A DNA stretch of 14,754 nucleotides from NCBI GenBank assembly GCA_964465665.1, contig CAYXKM010000213.1:1-14754 (forward strand). The letters are read 5' to 3'. A program made the translations under genes and the position numbers. Below are positions 1-7,266 of this stretch, in pieces (positions within the stretch are counted from its first letter, which is position 1; the number at the start of each line of letters is the position of its first letter). Under the pieces are notes generated by a model that worked only from the letters and a program-made list of their open reading frames with translations, did no database searches and was not told where the DNA came from. The DNA comes from JAKEGN01 sp964465665 (GTDB lineage Bacteria; Pseudomonadota; Gammaproteobacteria; Steroidobacterales; Woeseiaceae).

Positions 1-2
1 GC

Positions 3-164
3 CTCGACGAGGTGGCGTACGTGCGTTTTGCATCTGTCTACAGGAGCTTCCAGGACGTCACGGAATTCCAGGATGAGATATTGCGACTGCAGGAAATCTC
101 GGACGCTACTGCCAGTCGCGAACAGATGTCATTGCTGCCCGAACTGCTCGGCAACAAGAAGTAG
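3..164 (+). CDS. nrdR: NrdR transcriptional repressor, C-terminal fragment (5' end outside window)
   Basis: This is the last 53 codons of an open frame that enters from the left edge and stops at TAG 162-164. The encoded stretch LDEVAYVRFASVYRSFQDV is the characteristic end of the ATP-cone of NrdR, the zinc-ribbon/ATP-cone repressor that binds NrdR boxes in front of ribonucleotide reductase genes and senses ATP/dATP. The zinc ribbon and the start of the ATP-cone are outside the window. A 26-bp gap separates it from ribD, and nrdR-ribD adjacency is common in Gammaproteobacteria, so the two are probably co-transcribed. Identification rests on this conserved tail only, but the motif is distinctive. 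Confidence 0.9.
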   Translation, partial: LDEVAYVRFASVYRSFQDVTEFQDEILRLQEISDATASREQMSLLPELLGNKK

Positions 165-190
165 CAGGCAGCAGCTAAAGGGGTATTGCC

Positions 191-1318
191 ATGTCCGATG
201 AATCCGGGACCGGCTTCGACGCGGCCGACAGCCACTACATGGCGCGCGCAATGCAACTGGCGTGGCGCGGGCGTTACACCGCGCATCCGAATCCTCGAGT
301 GGGCTGCGTATTGGTCAGGGACGGCAAGGTCGTCGGCGAAGGTTGGCACCGCAAAACCGGCGAAGCGCATGCCGAGACCCACGCGCTGGCAGCGGCGGGG
401 ACGAAGGCAAAAGGAGCAACCGCGTACGTGACCCTCGAACCCTGTTCGCATCACGGCAAAACGCCGCCTTGCAGTGACGCACTTGTCGAAGCCGGGATTT
501 CCGCAGCGGTCATCGCCATGCAGGATCCGTTTTCGAAAGTGGCTGGCACCGGGATTGCGGCGCTGACCAGGGCAGGGGTAACGGTACGCAGTGGCCTCAT
601 GGCTGCCGAGGCTGAAAAACTGAACGAGGGATTCATCTGTCGCGTGCGGCGTCGGCGTCCGTTCGTGAGGTTGAAAATCGCCGCGAGTCTCGACGGTTGC
701 ACGGCCATGGCGGACGGACAAAGCCAGTGGATTACCGGGCCCGAAGCACGAGCCGACGTACAGCGTTTTCGTGCGGCATCGGGTGCCATCATGACCGGTG
801 TCGGTACGGTGATGGCAGATGACCCGTCGCTGACCTTGCGGGACCGGACCCTGACCGACCTCCAGCCTTTGCGCGTCATACTCGACAGCCGTCTGCGCAT
901 GCCGCTGTCGGCCTGCATGCTGACATTGCCCGGCGAGACCGCCGTGTTTTGCGTCGACGACAGCCGGCGTCAGGCCGTGGAAGCGGCGGGCGCCACCGTG
1001 CACAAATGCAGCGCCCGTGACGGTCATGTTGACCTCGACGAAGTGTTGCAGGTACTCGCAGACCGCGAGGTCAATGATGTGCTGGTCGAGGCTGGCCTGC
1101 TGCTCGCGGGCTCACTGCTCTCGGCAGGTCTCGTCGATGAGCTCGTGATTTACCAGGCGCCACACATCATGGGCAGTGAGACCAGGGGCATGTTTGCGAC
1201 ACCGGCATGGCTGAAACTCGAGCAACGTCTCGAGCTGGATGTCCTCGACGTGCGCAAGTTCGGGCGCGATACGCGAATAATTGCGCGAACTATTGCTCGA
1301 CCGGTTCGCATAAACTGA
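191..1318 (+). CDS. ribD: RibD: bifunctional diaminohydroxyphosphoribosylaminopyrimidine deaminase / 5-amino-6-(5-phosphoribosylamino)uracil reductase
   Basis: A cytosolic enzyme of 375 aa, the usual length for fused RibD. It catalyses the second and third steps of riboflavin synthesis: deamination of the pyrimidine ring, then NADPH-dependent reduction of the ribosyl side chain. The N-terminal deaminase domain (about residues 14-145) shows the zinc site: HAE at 60-62 (His60 ligand, Glu62 proton shuttle) and PCSHHGKTPPC at 84-94 (Cys85 and Cys94 ligands). The reductase domain (about 155-370) begins with PFVRLKIAASLDG and contains TGVGTVMADDPSLTLR, typical of the RibD C-terminal/DHFR-like fold. 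The ATG at 191 is preceded by an AAGGGG ribosome binding site about 8 bp upstream. It follows nrdR by 26 bp and precedes ribE by 29 bp. I saw no FMN riboswitch in the short upstream gap. Confidence 0.97.
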   Translation: MSDESGTGFDAADSHYMARAMQLAWRGRYTAHPNPRVGCVLVRDGKVVGEGWHRKTGEAHAETHALAAAGTKAKGATAYVTLEPCSHHGKTPPCSDALVEAGISAAVIAMQDPFSKVAGTGIAALTRAGVTVRSGLMAAEAEKLNEGFICRVRRRRPFVRLKIAASLDGCTAMADGQSQWITGPEARADVQRFRAASGAIMTGVGTVMADDPSLTLRDRTLTDLQPLRVILDSRLRMPLSACMLTLPGETAVFCVDDSRRQAVEAAGATVHKCSARDGHVDLDEVLQVLADREVNDVLVEAGLLLAGSLLSAGLVDELVIYQAPHIMGSETRGMFATPAWLKLEQRLELDVLDVRKFGRDTRIIARTIARPVRIN

Positions 1319-1347
1319 GAGCGCCAACTTAAGGATCACTCACAGCA

Positions 1348-1992
1348 ATGTTCACCGGAATCGTCAGGACCATCGGTAGCGTCATGCGGCTTGAGCCCCG
1401 CGGCGGCGACCTGCGCCTCACGATCGATGCGCCAGGGTTCGACTGGCCGGCGCAAAAGATCGGCGACAGCGTGTGCGTCAACGGCGTTTGCCTTACTGCG
1501 GTCGCATTGCACGCGGGCGGATTCGAGACCGACATTTCTCGCGAAACCATGCGGGTGACGGCACTGGCCGGCATGAAGCCCGGAGACAAGGTCAATATCG
1601 AACCGGCACTCGCACTCGGCGAACGCCTCGGCGGGCACTTGGTCAGCGGCCATGTGGATGGTGTCGGCGTGATCCGTGTGCTGGCCAAAGACGCGCGTTC
1701 GTTCCGCCTCGGGATTGAAATACCGGTCGAATTCGCCCGCTATGTTGCACGCAAGGGCTCGGTGAGCGTCGATGGAGTGAGTCTTACCATTAACGCGGTA
1801 TCGGCCAACAGCATGGACTTGAATATCATTCCACATACTGCCGAATCGACGATTATTGGCGGGTACGAAGTCGGCACACGGGTTAATATTGAGGTCGACC
1901 TGCTGGCCCGATACATCGAAAGATTGCTGTCGAAGGGCGATGACCATGAGATCTCAATGGATCTCCTGAGAGAACACGGATATGCGAAATAA
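1348..1992 (+). CDS. ribE: Riboflavin synthase, alpha subunit
   Basis: Riboflavin synthase (214 aa; called ribC in E. coli) dismutates two 6,7-dimethyl-8-ribityllumazine molecules into riboflavin and the RibD/RibB-pathway pyrimidine, the last step of the pathway. The protein starts MFTGIVRTIG, the conserved start that forms part of the active site. It consists of two lumazine-binding repeats, about residues 1-97 and 98-195. Each carries the family signatures: GDSVCVNGVCLT in repeat 1 and GSVSVDGVSLTIN in repeat 2. The segment LGERLGGHLVSGHVDG between them is also diagnostic. The 3' end overlaps the start of the next gene by 11 bp, which suggests translational coupling to ribBX. Start and product are secure. 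Confidence 0.97.
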   Translation: MFTGIVRTIGSVMRLEPRGGDLRLTIDAPGFDWPAQKIGDSVCVNGVCLTAVALHAGGFETDISRETMRVTALAGMKPGDKVNIEPALALGERLGGHLVSGHVDGVGVIRVLAKDARSFRLGIEIPVEFARYVARKGSVSVDGVSLTINAVSANSMDLNIIPHTAESTIIGGYEVGTRVNIEVDLLARYIERLLSKGDDHEISMDLLREHGYAK

Positions 1993-3127
1993 GACCATTA
2001 CCCACCCTGGTGCGGAGAAATCGCCCTTCAGCAGCATCGAGGAAATCGTCGCCGACGTACGCGATGGCAAGATGGTCATCATGGTCGACGACGAAGACCG
2101 CGAGAACGAAGGCGATCTGCTCATGGCTGCCGAAAAGGTCCGGCCAGAAGACATCAACTATATGGCGCACAACGGACGCGGACTCATTTGTCTGACCATG
2201 ACACGCGAACGCTGCGCGCAGTTACGCTTGCCGCTGATGGTCGATGCCACGGACCAGCGGCACGCGACCAATTTCACCGTCTCCATCGAAGCCGCCGAGG
2301 GCATTACCACCGGCATCTCGGCTCACGATCGCGCAAGGACCGTGCGTGTGGCGGTCGCTGCCTACGCCAAACCGGAGGACCTGAGTCAGCCTGGCCATAT
2401 TTTCCCCGTCATGGCGCAACCGGGTGGCGTGCTGACCCGCGCTGGGCATACGGAAGCGGGCTGCGATCTCGCCCGGCTGGCGGGGCTCGAACCGGCCGCC
2501 ACTATCGTGGAAATCCTGAACGAGGACGGCAGCATGGCGCGCCGGCCGGATCTCGAGCGTTTCTCGGCCAAACACGGCATACGCATGGGCACCATCGCGG
2601 ACCTGATTCATTACCGGCTGGAGAAAGAGAAATACGTCGAGCGGATTTCCGAGCAGGTCGTGCAAACGGCACACGGCGCGTTCACCATGTTTTGCTACGA
2701 TGATCGCGTCAATCAGACGGTGCATGTCGCGCTGGTGAAGGGCGATGTTGCGTCTGTCGAAACTCCGCTGGTGCGGGTCCATATACAGGACACTCTGGGT
2801 GACGTCATCGGCGTACAAAGCCGCAGTCTCGGCTGGCCTATCGACAACGCGATCCGGCGCATTGCCGAGGAAGACGCCGGCGTGCTGGTGGTGCTACGCC
2901 AGAAAGAATCGGCACGCGACCTGATGGACGCGGTCGAAGGACTGGCCAAGGACGGCGATGAGCTTTGGGGTCGTCGCAGCGGCGCCTCGGTTTTGCGAAC
3001 GTACGGCGTCGGTGCGCAGATACTGCGCGACCTCGGCGTGCATCGCATGCGGGTATTGTCTGCGCCGAAACACTTGTATGCTATTTCCGGTTTCGGTCTC
3101 GAGATCACCGAGTACGTGGAAAAATAG
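1982..3127 (+). CDS. ribB: RibBX: 3,4-dihydroxy-2-butanone-4-phosphate synthase with degenerate GTP cyclohydrolase II-like domain
   Basis: A 381-aa two-domain protein. The N-terminal domain (about 15-212) is DHBP synthase, which converts ribulose 5-phosphate into the four-carbon unit of riboflavin. It shows the acidic metal/substrate loop DDEDRENEGD at 36-45, TTGISAHDRA at 109-118, and GHTEAGCDLARL at 155-166. The C-terminal domain (about 222-381) keeps the GTP cyclohydrolase II scaffold, for example TYGVGAQILRDLGV near 340-353. However, it lacks all three zinc cysteines: in the region VRVHIQDTLGD...SRSLG (264-284) the expected Cys positions hold Asp270, Arg281 and Leu283. Automated annotation would often call this RibBA. 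It matches the RibBX variant described in Proteobacteria, whose C-terminal domain has no cyclohydrolase activity. A separate ribA is therefore expected elsewhere. The gene overlaps ribE by 11 bp and precedes ribH by 9 bp. Confidence 0.93.
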   Translation: MRNKTITHPGAEKSPFSSIEEIVADVRDGKMVIMVDDEDRENEGDLLMAAEKVRPEDINYMAHNGRGLICLTMTRERCAQLRLPLMVDATDQRHATNFTVSIEAAEGITTGISAHDRARTVRVAVAAYAKPEDLSQPGHIFPVMAQPGGVLTRAGHTEAGCDLARLAGLEPAATIVEILNEDGSMARRPDLERFSAKHGIRMGTIADLIHYRLEKEKYVERISEQVVQTAHGAFTMFCYDDRVNQTVHVALVKGDVASVETPLVRVHIQDTLGDVIGVQSRSLGWPIDNAIRRIAEEDAGVLVVLRQKESARDLMDAVEGLAKDGDELWGRRSGASVLRTYGVGAQILRDLGVHRMRVLSAPKHLYAISGFGLEITEYVEK

Positions 3128-3136
3128 CGCAGGATC

Positions 3137-3610
3137 ATGGACAAAATAAAAACCACAGAAGGTGACCTGCTCGCGCGCGATGCGCATTTCGTGATCGTCG
3201 CTTCGCGTTTCAATGATTTCATCGTCGAATCGCTGATCAAGGCAGCGGTGTCGTGTCTGCGCCGGCACGGTGCGAGTGATGCCCATATCGAGATCGTCAG
3301 GGTACCGGGCGCCTATGAAATGCCGCTCGCCGTGGACAAAGTCGCGGCGGCACGGCGCGCCGACGGCATCATTGCCCTCGGTGCAGTGATTCGCGGCGCG
3401 ACTCCTCATTTCGATTTCGTCGCCGGCGAATGCACGCGTGGTGTGGCGGCGGCCGGGATCAGGCACGGCGTGCCGGTTGGCCTCGGCGTGCTGACCGTGG
3501 ATACCATAGAGCAGGCGATCGAAAGGGCCGGGACCAAGGCCGGCAACAAGGGCGAAGAAGCGGCACTGGCTGCGATCGAAATGGTCAGCTTGCTGCGCCG
3601 GCTCGCCTGA
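3137..3610 (+). CDS. ribH: 6,7-dimethyl-8-ribityllumazine synthase
   Basis: Lumazine synthase (157 aa) condenses the RibD-derived ribitylaminouracil with the RibB product to give the substrate of riboflavin synthase; the family forms pentamers or 60-mer capsids in the cytosol. Visible family motifs are ASRFNDFI near residue 22, VPGAYEMPLA for substrate binding near 56-65, GAVIRGATPHFDFV with the catalytic-loop His, and the C-terminal GVLTVDTIEQAIERAGTKAG. Length is normal. The ATG at 3137 lies 9 bp after the ribBX stop, and AGGA just upstream can serve as ribosome binding site. It is followed after 29 bp by nusB, the standard ribH-nusB pairing. Confidence 0.97.
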   Translation: MDKIKTTEGDLLARDAHFVIVASRFNDFIVESLIKAAVSCLRRHGASDAHIEIVRVPGAYEMPLAVDKVAAARRADGIIALGAVIRGATPHFDFVAGECTRGVAAAGIRHGVPVGLGVLTVDTIEQAIERAGTKAGNKGEEAALAAIEMVSLLRRLA

Positions 3611-3639
3611 GCCGATCCGCTTTCATTCGGGGATTGAAT

Positions 3640-4074
3640 ATGAGCAAGGCCGCCTCGGCAGGTGCACGCAGCCGCGCCCGTGAGTTGCTGGTACAGGCGC
3701 TCTACCAGATGCAACTGACCGGGCACGGCGCGGACGAGCTCGCCGCCCAGTTCCACGAACGCAAGGATTACGCGCGGGTCGATCGCGAATACTTCGACCG
3801 GCATCTGGCAGAAATCTGCAGGGAGCGCAAAGCGCTGGAATCCGCCATCGCAGCAATCGCCGATCGACCTCTCGCACAACTGGACCCGGTTGAACTCGCG
3901 ATCCTGTTGCTCGGTATCCATGAGCTCGAATCGGTGCCCGACGTGCCGTTCCGCGTCGTGATCAACGAGGCGGTGAACCTGGCGAAGCGTTTCGGCGCGG
4001 TCGACGGCCACAAGTACGTCAATGCGGTACTGGATCGCGCCGTTTCGAAACGGCGCACTACCGAGTCCCGGTAA
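3640..4074 (+). CDS. nusB: Transcription antitermination / rRNA processing factor NusB
   Basis: NusB (144 aa) binds boxA RNA together with NusE (ribosomal protein S10) in antitermination complexes on rRNA operons. The all-helical sequence matches: SRARELLVQALYQMQLTG at the N-terminus, LDPVELAILLLGIHELE in the middle, and PFRVVINEAVNLAKRFGAVDGHKYVNAVLDR at the end, given here as fragments of a conserved block covering about 108-138. The open frame extends upstream into ribH. I chose the ATG at 3640 because it lies after the ribH stop, has GGGGA about 6 bp upstream (3629-3633), and gives the normal NusB length and N-terminus. It is followed 18 bp later by thiL. Confidence 0.95.
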   Translation: MSKAASAGARSRARELLVQALYQMQLTGHGADELAAQFHERKDYARVDREYFDRHLAEICRERKALESAIAAIADRPLAQLDPVELAILLLGIHELESVPDVPFRVVINEAVNLAKRFGAVDGHKYVNAVLDRAVSKRRTTESR

Positions 4075-4092
4075 ACCTCAGGTAAGCGGCCG

Positions 4093-5064
4093 GTGGATGA
4101 ATTCGAACTGATTCGTCGCTACTTCGCGCGATCCGTCAAGGATCCCTCCGTTCTGCTTGGCATCGGCGACGACGGCGCCATCGTCAGACCGGATGCGGAT
4201 CGCGAGCTGGTCATGGTCATGGATACGCTCGTGGAGGGTGTGCACTATCCGGCAGGTTTCGACGCTGCCGACACTGGCTACCGCGCCGTTGCCGTCAATC
4301 TTTCGGACATTGCGGCCATGGGCGCACGGCCTCGCTGGATGACACTCGCACTGACACTGGCTGGCGACGATGCCGGCTGGCTCGACGGATTCTCGCGTGG
4401 ATTATTCGAAGCCGCCGACGAATTCTCGATTGCGCTGATCGGCGGAGATACGACGCGTGGCGATCAGACCGTCATCACCGTGCACATCAGCGGTGACGTG
4501 ATTCCCGGAACGGCGCTGCGCCGTTCCGGGGCACAATCAGGTGACGACATTTACGTGACCGGCACACCGGGCGACGCGGCGGCCGGACTTCAATTGTGGC
4601 AGTCGAACAATGTGCGAAGCGAATACCAACGGCAGTTGTTGCGCCGTTTTGCGCGACCTGAGCCACGCCTGGCACTGGCAGGTAAAATCGCGCCGCACGC
4701 GACTGCGGCCATTGACATCTCCGACGGCCTGTTTGCCGACATTGAAAAGCTGCTGCTCGCGAGTGGCGCCGGTGGTGCGATTGATCTGGATCTTTTGCCA
4801 TTGTCTGCCGCGCTCGTTGCGGTTCATGGCAAGGAAGCTGCAGTCGAGTTTGCACTCGGTGGCGGTGATGACTACGAGCTGGTATTTACGGCGGCCGCTG
4901 CGCAAGCGCAAGCGATCGGCGAGCTCTCGAAAAAATCCGCTGTGCCGGTCACCCGGATCGGATCCGTGAGACGCGGCGATGCATTGAAATGCGTCAGGGC
5001 AGGGGAGGCGGTCAACTACCGGCACGCAGGCTACCGGCATTTTACGGAGTCGGCACATGGCTGA
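4093..5064 (+). CDS. thiL: Thiamine-monophosphate kinase
   Basis: ThiL (323 aa) phosphorylates thiamine monophosphate to thiamine diphosphate with ATP and belongs to the PurM-like fold family. Conserved features are GIGDDGAIV at 23-31 (metal-binding Asp26/Asp27), MDTLVEGVHY at 43-52, VAVNLSDIAAMGARP at 66-80, IGGDTTRG at 116-123, AIDISDGLFADI at 206-217 and GGGDDYELVFTA at 256-267. The start is GTG at 4093: it is the only in-frame start giving the canonical N-terminus MDEFELIRRYF, and AGGTAAG sits about 8 bp upstream. It follows nusB and overlaps pgpA by 8 bp, the usual nusB-thiL-pgpA arrangement of Gammaproteobacteria. Overlap with pgpA suggests coupled translation. Confidence 0.96.
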   Translation: MDEFELIRRYFARSVKDPSVLLGIGDDGAIVRPDADRELVMVMDTLVEGVHYPAGFDAADTGYRAVAVNLSDIAAMGARPRWMTLALTLAGDDAGWLDGFSRGLFEAADEFSIALIGGDTTRGDQTVITVHISGDVIPGTALRRSGAQSGDDIYVTGTPGDAAAGLQLWQSNNVRSEYQRQLLRRFARPEPRLALAGKIAPHATAAIDISDGLFADIEKLLLASGAGGAIDLDLLPLSAALVAVHGKEAAVEFALGGGDDYELVFTAAAAQAQAIGELSKKSAVPVTRIGSVRRGDALKCVRAGEAVNYRHAGYRHFTESAHG

Positions 5065-5539
5065 TCGCGAAATGTTGCGCAAAGTGTTGCGCGATCCTGT
5101 CGGTTTTTTCGCTTTTGGATTCGGCACCGGCCTCTCGCCGGTTGCGCCGGGCACGGTCGGCTCCGCAGCGGGCGTCGCGATTGCATGGCTCAGCCTGCCG
5201 CTGGCCCTCGAATGGCGCATTCTTGCCGGAGTGCTCATGGTCGGCGCCGGGATCTGGCTGTGCGGGGAGATTGCGCGGCGCCTGGGCGTCCACGACCACC
5301 CGGGGATCGTCTGGGACGAGATCACTGCAATGTACCTCGTGCTCCTGACCGTGCCGCCCGCCATCGTGCTGTGGGCCTTGGCATTCGGGCTATTCAGGCT
5401 GTTCGACGTGTGGAAACCCTGGCCGATCCGGGACCTGGATCACAGACTCCGCGGAGGCGCGGGAATTATGCTTGATGACCTCGCAGCCGCGTTCTATGCC
5501 GCATCAATACTGGCTTTCGGCAGGTGGCTGATGTCCTGA
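5057..5539 (+). CDS. pgpA: Phosphatidylglycerophosphatase A
   Basis: PgpA (160 aa) is an inner-membrane enzyme that dephosphorylates phosphatidylglycerophosphate to phosphatidylglycerol. Family motifs are FGFGTGLSPVAPGTVGS at 20-36, DHPGIVWDEI at 80-89, the FRLFDVWKPWPIR block at 113-125 and GGAGIMLDDLAAA at 133-145; the acidic residues in DEI and LDD are the likely catalytic/metal-binding ones. Hydrophobic segments at about 36-51, 55-70, 91-112 and 142-156 fit a small multi-span membrane protein. The ATG at 5057 lies within the 3' end of thiL (8-bp overlap). The kinase gene starts 14 bp after its stop. Confidence 0.96.
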   Translation: MADREMLRKVLRDPVGFFAFGFGTGLSPVAPGTVGSAAGVAIAWLSLPLALEWRILAGVLMVGAGIWLCGEIARRLGVHDHPGIVWDEITAMYLVLLTVPPAIVLWALAFGLFRLFDVWKPWPIRDLDHRLRGGAGIMLDDLAAAFYAASILAFGRWLMS

Positions 5540-5553
5540 CCTGTAGGTAAAAA

Positions 5554-6858
5554 ATGGCCCGGAATGTCACGGAACTGAAGCGAAGCACGGATGCGCCGGC
5601 CAAAATCGGCAAGTACGTGATTATCAACAAGGTCGGCAAGGGCAGCACAGGAACCGTTTACCTGTCGCACGACCCCTACTACCGTCGCGACGTTGCGATC
5701 AAGGTTTACAACATCGAGGAAAACGCGGACGCGGAACGAGCGCGCGTATCCCGCAAGATGTTCTTCAACGAAGCCCACATGGTCGGCATGCTGCAGCACC
5801 CGAACATCATGCCGATCTACGATGCCGGCGAAGAAAGCGGCAAGTATTACGTCGTTACCGAGCACGTCCAGGGCGCCCGCACGCTGGCAGCCTATTGCAA
5901 ACCCGACAACCTGCTGCGCGTCGACGACGTCGTGGAGATCATTTACAAGTGCGCCAAAGCGTTGCATTACGCGCACGGTCGCGGAGTCATTCATCGCGAC
6001 ATCAAGCCGAGCAACGTGATGCTGACGATCGACAACGACGTGCGCATCATCGACTTCGGTATTGCAATCTGCAACGATTCCGACGTCTCCCGGATCGAGG
6101 GCATTGCCGGCAGCCCGAGCTACATGTCGCCGGAACAGGTGCAATCCGAGGAGCTGACGCCGCGTTCGGACCTGTATTCGCTCGGCGCGGTCCTGTACGA
6201 ACTTCTGACAGGATTCCGGCCGTTTCGCGCGGACAACCTGTCGAAACTCCTGCATCAGATCGTTTACGCGACACCACCGCCGATTCATACCTATCGCGAC
6301 GACATTCCGGAAGAACTGGAAAACGTCGTGGTCATGGCGATGCAGAAAGACCCGGCGAAACGCTGCGCTACCGGCAGCGTGATGGCCGCCGACCTGACGC
6401 GTGTCTACCAGGATCTGCGCGCCAAGTACGACAGCCTGGACAACCAGGAACATTTCGACTTGCTGCGCACGCTGACTTTCTTCCACGAATTCTCCCATGC
6501 CGAAATATGGGAGGTACTGCGCGCCAGTGACTGGCACGAATACAAGGACGCCGACGAGATCGTCCGCGAAGGCGAAATGGACGACCGTTTTTACATCATC
6601 GTATCGGGACAAGCGGCTGTGGAAGCCAACGGAAAAAGCCTCGGCGTGCTGACGGACGGCGACTGTTTCGGCGAAACGAGCTACGTGCGCGGTGCGAAAC
6701 GGACCGCATCGATCAAGGCCCAGGGCGCCGTGACCATCCTGCGAGTCAGTTCGACATTGATGGAACAGGTGTCGCAGGCCTGCCAGCTGCGCTTCAACAA
6801 GGTGTTCCTGCGGTCGATGATCACCCGACTGCAGGGTGACGGAAACCCGAACACCTGA
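5554..6858 (+). CDS. Soluble Hanks-type Ser/Thr protein kinase fused to a C-terminal cyclic-nucleotide-binding domain
   Basis: A 434-aa protein with an N-terminal eukaryotic-like kinase domain (about 20-290). All catalytic elements are present: glycine loop GKGSTGTVY at 28-36, Lys50 in VAIK, the likely helix-C Glu73, HRDIKPSN at 147-154 (catalytic Asp149), DFG at 167-169 and SPE at 192-194. It is an RD kinase with serines at 176, 179, 187 and 189 in the activation segment. Residues about 303-422 form a CRP-type cNMP-binding beta-barrel. Its phosphate-binding cassette, FGETSYVRGAKRTAS from 372, keeps Glu374 and Arg383, which bind ribose and cyclic phosphate in active family members. I see no membrane segment, signal peptide or extracellular PASTA domain, so it should be cytosolic. 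It lies 14 bp after pgpA, probably in the same transcript. Substrates are unknown. Control of kinase activity by cAMP or cGMP is an inference from the fusion. Confidence 0.93.
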   Translation: MARNVTELKRSTDAPAKIGKYVIINKVGKGSTGTVYLSHDPYYRRDVAIKVYNIEENADAERARVSRKMFFNEAHMVGMLQHPNIMPIYDAGEESGKYYVVTEHVQGARTLAAYCKPDNLLRVDDVVEIIYKCAKALHYAHGRGVIHRDIKPSNVMLTIDNDVRIIDFGIAICNDSDVSRIEGIAGSPSYMSPEQVQSEELTPRSDLYSLGAVLYELLTGFRPFRADNLSKLLHQIVYATPPPIHTYRDDIPEELENVVVMAMQKDPAKRCATGSVMAADLTRVYQDLRAKYDSLDNQEHFDLLRTLTFFHEFSHAEIWEVLRASDWHEYKDADEIVREGEMDDRFYIIVSGQAAVEANGKSLGVLTDGDCFGETSYVRGAKRTASIKAQGAVTILRVSSTLMEQVSQACQLRFNKVFLRSMITRLQGDGNPNT

Positions 6859-6864
6859 GAGCGA

Positions 6865-6890
6865 GAGGGCGGCTTCTGCGACCGCCACTC
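6865..6890 (+). other. GC-rich hairpin after the kinase gene, possible weak terminator
   Basis: Seven bases after the kinase stop the sequence can fold as GAG-GGCGG (6865-6872), a 9-nt loop, and CCGCC-A-CTC (6882-6890): eight pairs with one bulged A. No T-run follows, so it is not a classical intrinsic terminator. It could be an mRNA 3'-end stabiliser or a terminator working with other factors. It lies in the 133-bp gap that separates the long rib/thi operon from the feo promoter, where transcript separation would be expected. Confidence 0.35.
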
Positions 6891-6928
6891 GTCCCGGCCA
6901 CAATAGGTACAAATACCGGCCGAATGTT

Positions 6929-6957
6929 ATTGCGAATCATTCGCATTTCTGTACACT
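6929..6957 (+). promoter_or_regulatory. Predicted Fur box overlapping the feoAB promoter
   Basis: Positions 6931-6945 read TGCGAATCATTCGCA, a perfect inverted repeat (7 bp arms around one central C). The AT-flanked core GCGAATCATTCGC resembles the Fur operator form seen in many Proteobacteria. A candidate sigma70 promoter overlaps it: -35 TTGCGA at 6930-6935, 16-bp spacer, and -10 TACACT at 6952-6957, giving a start near 6964 and a leader of about 28 nt before the feoA GTG. The operator thus covers the -35 and spacer, the standard position for iron-dependent repression. Position in front of feoAB strongly supports a Fur assignment. Confidence 0.8.
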
Positions 6958-6991
6958 AGCCCTGTACCATGGCTTCCAGGGCTCATAGACC

Positions 6992-7225
6992 GTGACACTC
7001 GATTCGCTCCAGCGTGGCAAAAAGTACGTCATCAAGGGCGTCAACAGCGCGGATCCCGTGGTGCAGCGACTCATGGTCCTCGGGCTCGTCGAAGGCACCG
7101 AGATCGAGCTAGCCAGCGCCGCTATCGGCGGCGATCCTATCGAATACCGCGTATTCGGCAACGCCATCTCATTGCGCCGGGAGCAGGCAAGGCAATTTGC
7201 CGTGACGCTTAAAGCCGAGGGCTGA
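6992..7225 (+). CDS. feoA: FeoA, SH3-like ferrous iron transport accessory protein
   Basis: A 77-aa cytosolic protein of the FeoA SH3-like fold, which interacts with and supports the FeoB Fe(II) transporter. The sequence fits the family: LDSLQRGKKYVIKGV at the start, LMVLGLVEGTEIELASAA in the middle, then DPIEYRVFGNAISLRREQA, the typical FeoA ending with the R-G-x-x-I/L-S-L-R pattern. The start is GTG at 6992; an in-frame TAG at 6986-6988 excludes any upstream start. The ribosome binding site is weak (CCAGGG, 6976-6981). It lies 41 bp before feoB and behind a predicted Fur box, so it should be expressed under low iron. Confidence 0.93.
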   Translation: MTLDSLQRGKKYVIKGVNSADPVVQRLMVLGLVEGTEIELASAAIGGDPIEYRVFGNAISLRREQARQFAVTLKAEG

Positions 7226-7266
7226 CACCTCGCGAAGTCACCGTCGCACCCGCCGATCGCCTTTAA

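Noticed and set aside
165..190. Possible FMN riboswitch before ribD.
   Set aside because: The gap is only 26 bp, far too short for the RFN element, and no conserved RFN segment is seen in it.
38..1027. A 329-codon minus-strand open frame covering the nrdR end and most of ribD.
   Set aside because: It crosses two real genes on the other strand and has no family signature.
6865..6890. Rho-independent terminator after the kinase gene.
   Set aside because: The stem is convincing but no T-run follows, so I list it only as a hairpin.
5494..6912. A 472-codon open frame on the minus strand, antisense to the kinase.
   Set aside because: It mirrors the codon bias of the GC-rich kinase gene, its product is rich in His, Arg, Val and Asp with no family motif, and the plus strand has an unmistakable kinase.
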